Source: Colias croceus (taxonomy: Eukaryota; Arthropoda; Insecta; Lepidoptera; Pieridae). From it: a DNA stretch of 64,000 nt. Positions 11,155 to 22,497 of the stretch are shown one piece after another (position 1 is the first letter of the stretch; every line of letters begins with the position of its first letter). The notes under the pieces were generated by a model that did not search any database, had not been told where the DNA came from, and was given only the letters and a program-made list of their open reading frames with translations. The position numbers were made by a program, and so were the translations under genes. The stretch is taken from the NCBI RefSeq assembly GCF_905220415.1, contig NC_059537.1, positions 8,501,622-8,565,621 of the forward strand, in the 5' to 3' direction.

Positions 11155-12484
11155 TTTGTATCAAAGAGGACCTTGAAATAAATATACTTAATATATAAAA
11201 TATTTATTTTTTAATAGATAGCTTTAAACTCGCTTTATTTATATTCATAGTTTCTTTAACTACAGCACCTTTCAATCATTAAAGCCAGCATTCCTCCTTA
11301 TATGAGTAAAATTCATAAAATTTAAAAAACTGGAATATATAAAAAATTGTGTGATGTAATGTGATAAAAAAACATTAGCTCGGGTATGAATTATTGCGGT
11401 TACAATGTGATGATGTGTAAATTAATTATTGTTCCAGTCATACATATTTCACATACTTGGGACTATGGGATTTCCCATACACGTTTACATTATAATATTA
11501 TATTATAGTATGCTCAGATATAGGGAATTGTAATATTCTATATGCATTAAATCGTTATATTAATATTATAATTTTTTTTTTAAATATAAATTGAAAATAA
11601 TAAGGTAGAGCATACAATACTTTAAGTGTTCGGTGGCCAGCGTTTGGCTACCACTATAACATAATTTTTATATATTTGCTTCTTAATTTTGATAATAATT
11701 GCGGTCTAGGCGTCTTAACTTGTTTTCTGATGATTACCAATTATATATGGCCCATAATAACTATCTTATTTATCTTTCTAGTTTTATTATCTCTAAATGA
11801 ATCTCTTCACAGATTTTGAAAAAGATTGAACGGTTATTGTCCAGTCTTAAAGCACCATGAATCTATAGCACGAGTCTATAATTAGAGAACAACCCATGTT
11901 CAATAAAATGATGACAAATAACCTTTATTATCCAAATAAGAACAAGGAAAATGACCCATTACTAGCTCTATGAATAATGGAAGTGGAATATTTATTTCCT
12001 GGAAAGGATGAATAAACACAGGTAACTATGATCAGTGATTGTGACGATCAAACGAAACATAATGAGAATGGAATCAAGTTTATTAACATTGTATAATGAA
12101 AGTGTAAATGCATACTTATAAAACAATAATAGACAGATTAATTTGATATTGCAGTTTTGTCTATTATTGTATAATAAAAATATTTATTAACTGTCATAAG
12201 TTAATAAATATTTTTATTCAAAAACTGATCGTTGTTCGTATTTGTTCTCGAGTCGACTATAAAATTTAATAAAAATGAAATTGATACTCATTTGATGTTA
12301 TTTACTAAAGACTCTATATAAGATCATCATGTTACAATAAAAATAATTTAAATTGAAATTATCAAGGAACGGACTATCGCATATTATATAATTTTTATGA
12401 TACAACGCAAAAAAACAAGAATTTCTAGAAAATTAATTCCAATACTTACCAATCTGTAGAAACACATTTTCAACCTCATTTATA
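11155..12484. other. Spacer with two hairpins; no gene
   Basis: AT-rich. 12124-12171 holds an inverted pair around AATAATAGACA. 12173-12218 is a perfect 20-bp stem with a 6-base loop made only of A/T except at the loop edge. No ORF or recognised element otherwise. Confidence 0.45.
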
Positions 12485-13202
12485 ACGGGTGATTTTTTAA
12501 GAGGTATAGGATTTGATTTTCAAAAAAAAAAAAACAAAAATTTGAAAAATTTCATGTAACCAATAATGTAATGGATAGAACGATCAATATAATTTAATGT
12601 TTGAAGATGATTTCATGCAAATACTGGCCGCGGCTCCGGTTCAGATGGTCCATTCGCAAGGCCCAATGTCGGCACACTCTCTACAACATATCGGCTGGTA
12701 TATGAAGAATAAATGCTTCAACATTGGCTCCCAGTACGTCAATCATTGCTGGTTTATCCCTGTAGGCATAAGAAATAGTCCAAAGGCGTTAGATCACACG
12801 AACTAGGCGGCCAATCGACGGGCCCAAAACGTGAGATAAACTGTTCGCCGAAGGCGGCTCTCAATTGGGCTATTGTTTCGCGTGCTGTGTGCGTGCTGGC
12901 ATGTGGCACCGTCTTTTAGAAACAACATGTGAGGAATGTCTAATTCTTCCATTTTGGGCAAAAAAAAAATCTTCAATCGAAGAAGTGCATCGCGCACTTC
13001 TTAACCGACTTCACACTCTCTTAACCGAGCATGAATTTTGATAGTAAAATTCAATAATTTGCAAGCGTTGTTCGTTCGTAAGTCGATTCATGGTTAAATT
13101 GTAGACCAAACTGAACAAGTTTGATAAAGACACAAGACACGATTCACGCGTGATCTATCAAGTCAGTATTGCCAAAAAGATACAAGCAAAAAAATCACCC
13201 TT
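12485..13202 (-). mobile_element. Tc1/mariner-superfamily element, decayed
   Basis: Ends ACGGGTGATTTTTT (12485) and, inverted, AAGGGTGATTTTTT (13202), each next to TA, as expected for a TA target duplication. The 718-bp copy keeps only the C-terminal part of a DDE transposase on the minus strand. Confidence 0.72.
12594..13000 (-). pseudogene. DDE transposase C-terminal fragment (IS630/Tc1/mariner type), broken
   Basis: Pieces in different minus-strand frames spell the DDE core: FLKDGATC (second catalytic Asp region), then TARETIAQLRAAF, WPPSSCDLTPLDYF (third acidic residue region), then DKPAMIDVLGANVEAF and the end GQYLHEIIFKH before the stop at 12594-12596. At least two frameshifts and one in-frame TAG break it. 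The N-terminal DNA-binding half is missing. Confidence 0.72.
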
Positions 13203-14344
13203 TATTCAAAATTTGTCAATCACAATGCGTCAAACGTGTTACATATAAAGAAATGAAAACGTATGTAGGAAAAACCGTAAACTGTTAACATCGAGAGGAA
13301 GATAACCAAATATCAAATTTATATCGATGGATTTAAAATTAGCTATAAAGCTCATGCATATTTTCGGTTATTGTGGGAAATCACCTTAGATTCATATTTT
13401 AATTCCTTAATAAAAAATAATATTATCTAGATTCTAGGCTATATAATATAATCTAAGATCAGTAATTCTACTTACTCCCCTATCGAAAATATTTTACGGG
13501 TTTTGTAAAAATAAATCTTCAGCGAATGTAAACATAAAACTAATTAATTAATCAAATGTAAACTGGTTTATAAATACCAAGAGTATCGCCAGTTCCTTGT
13601 AATATAATTAAAACGTCGCCTAGGTATCGTTCATTTCCACGTAACAACACCTTTAAACCAGAAAATGGATGAAATAGAGAAGTTGTTAAAAGAAATACGA
13701 CATTTCTCATCTCTGTTTATTACCGTACATTAGTTATACAGCTTCCGTAGTGTCGTTTCGGTATGAAATGGGAACTAATGAGATTTTGATGTTTTTTTGA
13801 CTGAGTTTTTATTTTTCTCGACACTGGCATTCAATAGGACGTCCTTCAACAACTTTACTAACTTATTTTTAAGAAGTGACCGCATTACCTTATAAGTTTT
13901 TAATATATCAGTAACAAAATTATTAATATTTATTACATTCTTATTGTATTTTAATAACAATTTATTTACAGCATATTTAAAAGTGCGTATGTAAAATTAA
14001 AACTTACAAATATATAACTATGTAGGTACATTCATAGTGTATAAATAGTGTGATTGATAGCACATTATGCTATTCCACAACATGCGTAAAAAATTAAAAC
14101 GCTTAATAATATACGCATAAAACCTCTCCGTGATACACATGATTAACGAACTATAACACAATGCAAACATCAAACAACCAGATGTGGTTATATCATTACT
14201 TGATTGTTTCAAAGGCACTGTTTCCCGGGAAATCATTTCTTAGAATATGTAAGGTTAATTGGGTTAAACAGAATATATTAATGTATAATTAACAGATGCA
14301 TATTTAAGCATCTAAAAATATAAATCTATATCTATAGATACTTA
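13203..14344. other. Spacer; no gene seen
   Basis: AT-rich sequence. Open frames on the minus strand (13775-13960, 14018-14236) are short, low-complexity and unlike known families. Nothing else recognised. Confidence 0.4.
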
Positions 14345-14535
14345 CTAGCGGTTCACCCCAGCTTCGCCCGTGGTACCTACATGTTTTCGTTTTTTTTTTC
14401 ATAAAAACTATCCTATCTCTCAAGTTGGATCGAACTGCATATGGTGTGCGAATTTTATTATAATCGGTTTAGTGGTTTAGGAGTCCATTGAGGACAAACA
14501 TTGTGACACGAGATTTATATATATTAAGAATAAGA
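14345..14535 (-). mobile_element. Non-autonomous Helitron
   Basis: Minus-strand copy of the 6618/6827 family: start TCTTATTCTTAATATATA at 14535 after A, end CTAG at 14345 before T. Its 3' segment carries the ACCCCAGCTTCGCCCG variant. Confidence 0.75.
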
Positions 14536-14830
14536 TAATAAATCTGTAGAGAGGCCAATTCTGTACATGAAGTATATTTAAAAAAAATAATGAAGGGGTG
14601 ATAAGGGATCGCTACTGATGCCAAAAATGCAATCAGTAAAATTTTTGTCTGTCTGTCTGTCTGTCTGTATATTCGTTATATAAACAAAAACTACACGACG
14701 GATTTAAACGAAATTTGGCACAATTTATTCTTCATACTCCTGGGCAGGTTATAGTATACTTTTTATTACGCTACGATCAATATGAGCAGAGCAGTGAAGG
14801 GAAATATTGGGAAAACGGGAGAAGTTACTC
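14536..14830 (+). mobile_element. Helitron-like element fragment related to 46892-47374
   Basis: Shares TAATAAATCTGTAGA, the (GTCT)n tract and the following AACTACACGACGG/ATTTGGCACAATTT phrases with the copy at 46892. Its 5' end is overprinted by the neighbouring reverse Helitron. The 3' end is not certain. Confidence 0.5.
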
Positions 14831-14942
14831 CATTTAAGCTTCCGTCGCGTGCGTCGTTGCGTATAAAAAATAATATGTAACTAGCAACTGTATGTACCCA
14901 AAGTCATATCCAGGTCTTCGAACCTCAAATGCCGGTGGCATG

Positions 14943-14963
14943 GCCGGCGGCTGTGCCGCCGGC
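14943..14963. repeat. GC-rich perfect hairpin beside the minisatellite
   Basis: GCCGGCGGC, loop TGT, GCCGCCGGC: a 9-bp perfect GC stem in otherwise AT-rich DNA, directly beside the 12-bp array. It may have stalled replication and helped the array expand (inference). Confidence 0.6.
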
Positions 14964-15184
14964 AATTGCAAAGGCATTTGCGAAGGCATTTGCGAAGGCA
15001 TTTGCGAAGGCATTTGCGAAGGCATTTGCGAAGGCATTTGCGAAGGCATTTGCGAAGGCATTTGCGAAGGCGTTTGCGAAGGCGTTTGCGAAGGCGTTTG
15101 CGAAGGCGTTTGCGAAGGCGTTTGCGAAGGCGTTTGCGAAGACGTTTGCGAAGGCGTTTGCGAAGGCATTTGCGAAGGCATTTG
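14961..15184. repeat. 12-bp minisatellite GGC[A/G]TTTGCGAA, about 18 copies
   Basis: 17 full units from 14973 plus 8 bases, and one degenerate unit before. Order of variants: eight GGCA units, six GGCG, one GACG, one GGCG, one GGCA and a partial. The unit length is a multiple of three and no frame contains a stop, so all six frames stay open across it and give false repetitive proteins. It appears seeded from the LINE sequence after the FADD box. Confidence 0.9.
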
Positions 15185-15717
15185 GCATCTTCATGGTTTT
15201 TTATTACCCTATACAATTTGAGATCGTCGGCGAACATTTGGTACTTAGACGTAATGTTGGCACCTAGGTCGTTAACGTACAGAAGAAAAAAGAGAGGACC
15301 GAGGTGAGAGCCTTGAGGTACGCCTGAGGGTACTGGTCGAGCGACTGACTTGTAACCTCTGAGTGTAACTAATTGGGACCTATTACGAAGATATGATTCG
15401 CACCATCTGAGCAGAGAGCCGCAAATACCTGCGTGGTACAACTTTTGGACAAGAAGGCCAAAAGTCAACCATGTCAAATGCCTTGGAGAAATCTGTATAG
15501 ATAGCATGAATTTCATTTTGTTTTTCGAGCTCTTCATTGATGTCGCTGACGTATTCCAAAAGGTTAGACATGGTTGAACGCCCTGGAAGAAATCCGTGTT
15601 GACAGGGGTCAAACCAAACCACAGGGTCAAACAGAGGTTTGAGATGAAAATAAAATCTGTTGTAAATTTCCTACCTTTAGTAGGAACTGAATTTTATAGT
15701 GACCTTTAACTTTTAAA

Positions 15718-16006
15718 TCTGGGGGCACTAATATGTGGCTTGGCCGTTCGTTACTACAAGAACTATTGTATAACACAAAAGTAATGAACAGTGAATTAAT
15801 TTTTCACCTTACGCCGATGTGAATGTAGCGAAATGGCCAAGCCACATATTTTGACTAAGGTGTAGAGTTTGTGAAGTTAGGCCTTGTAGAGTTAGGGCGT
15901 GTAGTGTTAGAAGCTTGGCTCTACATGAGATCTGATAACTTTTTGACAGTGCGAGTCATAAGGGCTCGTCTTGGCAACATTTTACATGAAAATGTTTTTG
16001 GTGGGA
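15718..16006 (-). mobile_element. TCCCACC / GGGGGCAC-ended element, internally deleted copy
   Basis: Ends TCTGGGGGCAC at 15718 and GGTGGGA at 16006. It keeps one full arm, the loop and only about 15 bp of the second arm of the fold-back element seen intact at 22065-22497, joined straight to the GGGGGCAC end. No target duplication. On the minus strand it is flanked by A and T. Confidence 0.65.
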
Positions 16007-16275
16007 TAACGTTTTACATGGAGGCACTTTTTAATTAATTACCAAAGTACATAATTAGTAGATATTATGTCGTTATTTCTATTGATAAAATTGATTCATA
16101 GATATATTAAAAGTCCATGTTATGGGATACTAAATTATCTATGAAATTAATATCGATATTGCTTTACTGGCTAGTTAGTGGCTACTGACCTTCATACACA
16201 GATAAAAAATCCAATCAAATACGTAGTCGATACTAGATGCCTATGATTCGCGTTGTAATCTAAATATATACCAAA

Positions 16276-16700
16276 CTAGCTGTGCCCGCGACTTCGTCCG
16301 CGTGGAATAGTGACTGCATAGTAGTTACTACTTATCTTAAATTATTGAGTAAACACAGACTACCATAAATAATTAAAAGAACTGTAAGTAAAATTTATTA
16401 CTAAACTGAGCTAAACAAAAAAAAATGCCTTATTAATTTTCTACGTAAAATTTCTTTTAAATTATGTCATATTATTTTTAGGCACCAGGGGGGAGGGGAG
16501 CAAATTTCTTTTCCTTCCTTCCTTGTATGGATGTTTTTAACTATGTATCGTGCAGCAACTGATCAGCTAAATCGATACTCAGTTTTTATCAAATCCAGCA
16601 CAAAATCCAAATCAGATCTTTCCTGAATCCTGTCTCACGCCTGTAGGTAGTAACTAAACCGTTTAGACCGTGCAATAAAAATTAAATAAATAAAAAAAAT
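16276..16700 (-). mobile_element. Helitron-like 3' end (CTAG) and decayed body
   Basis: Minus-strand 3' end CGCGGACGAAGTCGCGGGC then CTAG at 16276 before T, matching the 3' end of the copy at 46892-47374. The 5' boundary could not be fixed. Confidence 0.5.
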
Positions 16701-16730
16701 AGCGCTACGATTAAAAGTGCATACATAGAA

Positions 16731-16935
16731 AAAGGAATAAATAATTTCACAAACTTCCCGAAGATTTTTAAAATAAATACCATTTTAAATATTTATAAAA
16801 AAAAAACAAAGTCATCGGGGCTGCCATGCCAACATCATCATAATATACCTCATTATCAAAATACATATATGGTACCTACTTAATTTTAAAGATCGTCGGG
16901 AAGTTTGTAAAATAATTATTTATTCCTTTCGGTTT
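16731..16935. repeat. Imperfect inverted repeat, about 45-bp arms
   Basis: AGGAATAAATAATTTCACAA (16730 on) pairs with the reverse complement of 16888-16935, continuing through CTTCCCGAAGAT. The spacer is about 110 bp. It is probably the remains of a fold-back element. Confidence 0.45.
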
Positions 16936-17037
16936 CTTATTTTCATGTAATATTTTCAAGTGAGCGAGACCTACCTCTACCTCCATATTACATTCCTACA
17001 TCATATTGATATCTATAAGTTTGTTGCTCCTTGACAT

Positions 17038-17190
17038 CTTTTAAGTTGGGCCGTAACCGTGCACAAATTGTAATGGACCACAGTGGCAAAAGAAGTGGTA
17101 TACTTAGGAAAAAATATTGCCAAGGGCCAGGCCTATGTAGCTTTGAGTAGAGTTCAATATTTCCAGGGTGTGGCTATCCTCTCGCTCCCA
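17038..17190 (+). pseudogene. Helitron (Pif1-like) helicase C-terminal relic
   Basis: Reads LSWAVTVHKL, TAA stop (17071), WTTVAKEVVYLGKN, then KGQAYVALSRVQYFQGVAIL. This matches the late helicase motifs of Helitron Rep/helicase proteins (TxHKxQG-T followed by GQxYVALSR). The stop and Trp replace the Gln-Gly of the motif. No other part of the large Helitron protein is present, so this is a dead remnant. Confidence 0.72.
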
Positions 17191-17229
17191 TATCCCTTCT
17201 TATTTCACAGACTCTCAACCCTTCCCTTT

Positions 17230-17960
17230 CCATCCCTAGTAAATGGCAGAACCGATTTTGATGTAAACCATATCTAATTGTACCTATATGTACACGTCAT
17301 ATCCTGTAGTTTGATGCTCCATTTGGTTTATTTATCCCCACTGTCACCTCTAAAAAGCCCTAAATGTAATAAACGGATGAACCGATTTCGATAAAATATG
17401 ACTAATTGTAATTCACACGTTGCCCTTTCATATTTTGAAATGCCGCTTGAGTATATTATTTGACCACATTATTCATTCCCACTTTTACCGCTGTAATCTA
17501 ATAAATGGATAAACCGAATTGGATAAAAATATAACTAAGTGTACTTCACCCGTTATGCACTTTTATTTGATATGTCACTTGGGTATATTTGACAACATTC
17601 GTTTTTTTTTCATTCCCACTTTTACCCATAAAAAGGTATAATAAATGGATGAACCGATTTTGATAAAACATGTCTAATTAAACTTTACACGTCATGCCCT
17701 TTCATATGATATGTCACTTGAGTATATTTTTGACAAATTCATTTTTTTTATTACCACTTTTATATCTACCTATATTAAATAAATGGATGAACCGATTTGT
17801 TACTGATAGGTCGTTCACTTTCATTTAATATATCACTTAGGTACTTATATTTGACAACTTTCATTTTTTTCATTCCCACATTTATCTACCCCTATAATAA
17901 TATACCTAGGTATAATAAATGGATGAACCGATTTTGATACACTTTATCTAAGAACCAGCG
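17230..17960 (+). repeat. Degenerate tandem array, about 6 units of 130-145 bp
   Basis: Each unit opens near TAATAAATGGATGAACCGAT (at about 17238, 17368, 17500, 17639, 17777, 17919), followed by a TTTGATAAAAYATG-like phrase, a CACGTCATGCCCTTTCAT-like phrase and a T-rich stretch with CATTCCCACTTTTA. It lies just after the helicase relic and runs into a (CA)n tract and CTTTTTGCGTCGGGGGTTA at about 18090. Confidence 0.7.
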
Positions 17961-18114
17961 TCGGAAAATATGCTGCCTAACTAAAAAAACCGCATCTAAT
18001 TCGGATTACCTGTTAGCGAGCTACGGTGGCACAAACAGACACACACACACAGACACACATAGCGGTCAAACACTTATCACCCATCTTTTTGCGTCGGGGG
18101 TTAAAAATATAATA

Positions 18115-18916
18115 CGACATAATTTAAAGGACATTTTATGTATAAAATTTACCTAGAAGTAAGAATAATTCTAATTTGACCAACACCCCCCCCCACCCTT
18201 GGGCACTTTCGATATGATCACTTGGACATTTACAGGAATAATAATTGTAACAGATAACTTACGTTTTATCGTACAGTGTAGGTAAAGAATGCCTTAGCAA
18301 ATGTTCGCCGTGAATACTTAAATGGTCATAACTTTTTTATTTACGAACCGATTGACATGAAATAAACACTAAATGTTAAATGAAGATTACCACAATATAT
18401 TAGTGAAAACCGCATCTTAATCGGATAAGCCGTTTCTCAGATTAGCGTGCACGAACATACAGACAAACAGACAAACAGACAAACCGACAAACAGACAAAC
18501 AGACAAACAGACAAAAAATTTTTTAACTACAGTTTTGGGTTTGGGATCGATTTAATAATAGCACCTGCTAATTTTTTTTTTTATATATTTTGATTGTACA
18601 GACACGACTTTTCTAGAATTTTATTATATGTATTGATGATTTTGATTGTACAGACACGACTTTTCTAGAATTTTATTATATGTATTGATGATGATAAGGT
18701 GAATAATCTCTAGCTAAATAAAAACTTTCACGGCATTTTCTAATTTATTAAGGAAATGTTGAAAAACCTATGTTACTTAAATGTACAACACTAACAATGT
18801 AATTAAAATTATGATTAAAACCTTCAAGTAACGTTTTATTTACATGTACTTTCATATTTTTTCGAATAACCTGAGTATATCCTCTTTGTATGGATATAGT
18901 ACTGTTTCATAATATA
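18115..18916. other. Spacer with simple repeats and a 52-bp duplication; no gene
   Basis: 18460-18516 is an (ACAGACAA)n tract. 18587-18690 is a perfect head-to-tail duplication of a 52-bp unit containing ACGACTTTTCTAGAATT. A poly-C run lies at 18187. No ORF. Confidence 0.6.
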
Positions 18917-19102
18917 CTAGCTTTCCGCCGCGGCTTTGCCCACTTTGTCTAAAACCTAACAAATTATATACTAAAACCTTCCTCTTGAATAACTCCATCT
19001 ATTAAAAAACCGAATCTAATTCCGTTGCGTAGCTTTAAAGATTTAAGCATACAAATGGACATAGGGGCAGAAAAAGCGACTTTGTTTTATACTATGTACT
19101 AA
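18917..19102 (-). mobile_element. Non-autonomous Helitron at right-arm breakpoint
   Basis: CTAG end at 18917. The 5' end (minus strand TTAGTACATAGTATAAAAC, mutated from TC) lies at about 19102. The 5' end is shared with 7907 onward in the left arm, while the rest is absent there. Confidence 0.65.
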
Positions 19103-20994
19103 CTAGAAAAATCTATTTTTAGACAACTGAACTGAAATGCTTCGCGCAGCAATTGCTTAGCGAGGCTGCTCGCTCTGTGTAGACCCGCCTTGATGATGAT
19201 GATGATGGATTGGTCTTATGCAATTACGAAATAATACATACCTACCTACTATGCTGATAAAAATATTAAGAAAATTCCGCCAGATATTTCGTCATTCATT
19301 CTATTACGTATGCTTCAAAATTTCAAATAGGGCGCGAAATGAAAAATGTGCTTACGCATTGATAACATTGCAATACTTAATAAATTTATTACGATCATGA
19401 TATCCCATTTACGCGTGTGCGTCCACATCGATCGGTTGTATGTAACAATAAATAATTATTTATGTAGTGCGAACGTGTATGTTTCGTGACCTGACTTTGT
19501 GTGAATTGTGACGTTCCATATTATGATTTAGGTAAGACTATAATGGTATTTGGTTTTGTGGGCACCTGTCTTCTGTAGATAGGCACAGATTTCACCAACC
19601 ATTTTTTTTATTTTATGGTTAGATATATTATAACTGATATACATTACAATATTTCTGAATTCTGTGTAAATGTTTTCCACTAATGTGAAAAGAGAGAAAA
19701 TAAAAATTTTGAAACTGCTATGCCAGTAGCCTGTGATTAAAGTCTGTATATTTAAATATATTTATTTGAAAGTTCGATTTTCAAATAGGTAATATTTGTT
19801 CGATACTATCATATTTTTCCAGGTGATTAATTGCGAAGTAATCCAATCATTATCGTGCGTTTGTTTTAAATCAATATAGAAAGCTGATAAAGGGAATCAG
19901 TGTTTGGATAATATACGATCTGATAGGAAAAACTAGTTGCTAGCCACGTATTAGTGATTAATCAAGTACTTATTATTTATAATTCATTATTTGTACACCA
20001 ACATTATATCACAATAAATTTACCATATAGTTGCAAGTTGAGCTTAAAATATAATAGGCACACACTTCTTGCACTTAAATAATAAGTAAGTTTTAATAGT
20101 AATTCTTAAATAATAAGTGCAAGAAGAACTTCGTATCACCCGTTACTTCATATATATGACAAACATTTCAAAACCAAACTCAGTTAAATCGACCCAGCTG
20201 TTAGTTCGCGAGACTATAATTTGCTCTATAAAACTTAATATATTCGATATTGACTTAATTTTTAAATATTAATGTATAACTAAGACGCATTATAAATTTT
20301 GTTTTGAACAAATAAATTATACAATTTCTTCCCATGAAAAAAAAAACAACCGACATCTATTATTACGCAATTTTAATTCTTTCTGTTTCTATAACAAGTT
20401 TCAGTAAATTTAATGTAAAGTGGGAAACGAAATTATTAAATTCTTAGTGTTCAGCAAATTCTCTCTGTAATTAAAAATATAATTACTGTTATTATATCCT
20501 TAAAAGCTATTATTTTGCGTAAACAATTTGAGATGGATAATTACAGTTGAGTTTAATAATATCTACTACAACAAAATTATTATAAGACCAGTTTAGCTAT
20601 CATTATAAAATGTATGTAATAGATATATATTATTATGTACTAGATACATACACAATAATTATCAAATAAATTTAATTGAAATCACATTCATAAGATAATT
20701 TTTTCTTTGATATTAGTTATTAAACCTAAAATGTTATTAACATAAATATTGCTCGCAAATATTGTCATCAGATAAAGAAACATAGATTATTATTATAGAA
20801 ACCACAATACCACGAAACAAAAGAAGGCACAAAACCATAATCCAGTTTTCATGGCTTGATTTATAGCTCAGTGTACGAGTAACTACATGTCCTCGTATTA
20901 AATTGCATTACTATGTCATCAAAAGCACGGTAATAATATTATTACCGTGTAAAAAGTAAGAAGCGAAACTAGTAACTAGTAAGCTAGTGAGTAT
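19103..20994. other. Right-arm flank matching 4520-7906; no gene
   Basis: Inverted homologue of the left-arm flank. It contains AT-rich unique sequence and no credible ORF. At 20100-20130 there is a short local duplication around ATAATAAGTGCAAG. Confidence 0.55.
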
Positions 20995-21006
20995 CTACTG
21001 AATTAA

Positions 21007-21063
21007 ATAATCTCAAATAGCCTTTATGTTATTAATAAGAACATTAAGGCTATTTGAGATTAT
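21007..21063. repeat. Hairpin, 17-bp stem
   Basis: ATAATCTCAAATAGCCT pairs perfectly with AGGCTATTTGAGATTAT across an A/T-rich loop of about 23 bases. Right arm only. No other function visible. Confidence 0.55.
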
Positions 21064-21091
21064 CAACAGACGTTCTTATAATTATTATACA

Positions 21092-21315
21092 CTAGATTAC
21101 CGCCCACGGCGGGCGGATTTCGCCACAAGCGGGCGAACCGCTTTGTCTAAAACCTAATAAGTTATATACTATAAATTACTAGCCCTACTACCTCCCTCTT
21201 AAATCACTCTATCTATTAAAAAAACCGCATCAAAATCAGTTGCGTAGTTTTAAAGATTTAAGCATACAAAGGGACATAGGGACAGAGAAAGCGACTTTTT
21301 TATACTATGTAGTGA
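21092..21315 (-). mobile_element. Non-autonomous Helitron
   Basis: Minus-strand start TCACTACATAGTATAAAA at 21315 after A, end CTAG at 21092 before T. Same subfamily as 18917-19102 and 59883-60071. Its 3' segment has an extra GGGCGGATTTCGCC insertion near the hairpin. Confidence 0.75.
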
Positions 21316-21483
21316 TTACACCACACAGTACCCTTTTAAAAAGAGGTTTTTGCACAAAGAATGTGTTCTTGCTCAATGACTAGAATCCATACTAATATTA
21401 TAAATGCGAAAGTAACTCTGTCTGTCTGTCTGTCTGTTACTTAATCACGCCTTAACTACTGAACCAATTTGCATGAAATTTGG

Positions 21484-22497
21484 TCTGGGGGCACGGCAGT
21501 GCCCCCGCCAAGACGAGCCAAGCGAAAGAGAAGCGGACGGGCACTACCTACCTTTTCTCGAAGCGCTTCGACGTTTTTTTGAACCCTCATAACTTGGGTT
21601 TGGATTATGCTAGATCAACAAAATTTTCGGGATATATTGTCAATAGCGGACTTATTGAAAATATTAAGTTTTAATTACATTAGCTTTTATACTTCAGATT
21701 TTATTTATATCTAAAAAACGCTAATTTCGTCACTGACTCACTGATGATCATCAAAATTCTTAAGGTACTTCCTAATGTCCTAGAAAGCTGAAATTTTCTA
21801 TGTAAGCTATTATTGGCACACACACAACAAAAAAATTATAAAACATGTAACTTTCATCCCCCAACCCCTTAAACTAGGGGATGGGAGTTTGTATGAGACC
21901 TGTAATTTTAAATTAAATTTTGATGACGCTAGAGGTCTAATCTAATAATCTAAAACTTGGTTCCCCTAGATATATATATGTATAGGTACTCCTTGTTAAG
22001 AAAAATTAAAACTTTAATCGACATATAAAATTTTGTTACAAACAACTTACAAAAAGAAATGAAATCCCACCAAAAACATTTTCATGTAAAATGTTGCCAA
22101 GACGAGCACATATGACTCGCACTGTCAAAAAGTTATCAGATCTCATGTAGAGCCAAGCTTCTAACACTACACGCCCTAACTCTACAAGGCCTAACTTCAC
22201 AAACTCTACACCTTAGTCAAAATATGTGGCTTGGCCGTTCGTTACTACAAGAACTATTGTATAACACAAAAGTAATGAACAGTGAATTAATTTTTCACCT
22301 TATGCCGATGTGAATGTAGCGAAATGGCCAAGCCACATATTTTGACTAAGGTGTAGAGTTTGTGAAGTTAGGCCTTGTAGAGTTAGGGCGTGTAGTGTTA
22401 GAAGCTTGGCTCTACATGAGATCTGATAACTTTTTGACAGTGCGAGTCATATGTGCTCGTCTTGGCAACATTTTACATGAAAATGTTTTTGGTGGGA
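21484..22497 (-). mobile_element. TCCCACC / GGGGGCAC-ended element with 172-bp fold-back
   Basis: 1,014 bp. On the minus strand it starts TCCCACCAAAAACATTTTC and ends with the hairpin GGGGGCAC-TGCC-GTGCCCCC plus AGA. Comparison with intact Helitrons shows no target duplication and no lost bases (host GG|TATAGAG). One end is a small GC hairpin and the other a long fold-back (22065-22497). Lack of duplication and a terminal hairpin recall Helitron/Helentron-type elements, but no CTRR end is present. Family not identified. Confidence 0.65.
22065..22497. repeat. Fold-back: two 172-bp inverted arms, 89-bp loop
   Basis: Arms 22065-22236 and 22326-22497 have equal length, and I found no mismatch by eye. 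They start and end with TCCCACC/GGTGGGA. The loop (22237-22325) is nearly identical to the loop in the deleted copy at 15718-16006. Confidence 0.85.

Larger units (their letters stand above)
14881..15650 (-). pseudogene. LINE reverse transcriptase fragment (Jockey/CR1 group), frameshifted
   Basis: Minus-strand fragments read QHGFLPGRSTMSNLLEYV and TDFSKAFDMVD in one frame. After a frameshift near 15465 they read GLLVQKLYHAG, VPSGVPQGSHLGPLFFLLYV and the catalytic box MFADDLKLYR. These are RT fingers/palm blocks of a Jockey/CR1-type LINE. Just past the FADD box the frame runs into a 12-bp minisatellite and the rest of the protein is lost. Clade assignment within this group is tentative. Confidence 0.75.

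Noticed and set aside
12597..12806. 69-codon plus-strand ORF
   Set aside because: Antisense of the broken transposase fragment.
14834..15307. Repetitive open frames (repeats of KAFA, RHLR, CEGI, FANA, LRKC, MPSQ)
   Set aside because: All are six-frame readings of the 12-bp minisatellite, which lacks stops in every frame.
18460..18516. CRISPR-like array of regular repeats
   Set aside because: It is an uninterrupted 8-bp simple repeat without spacers, in eukaryotic DNA.
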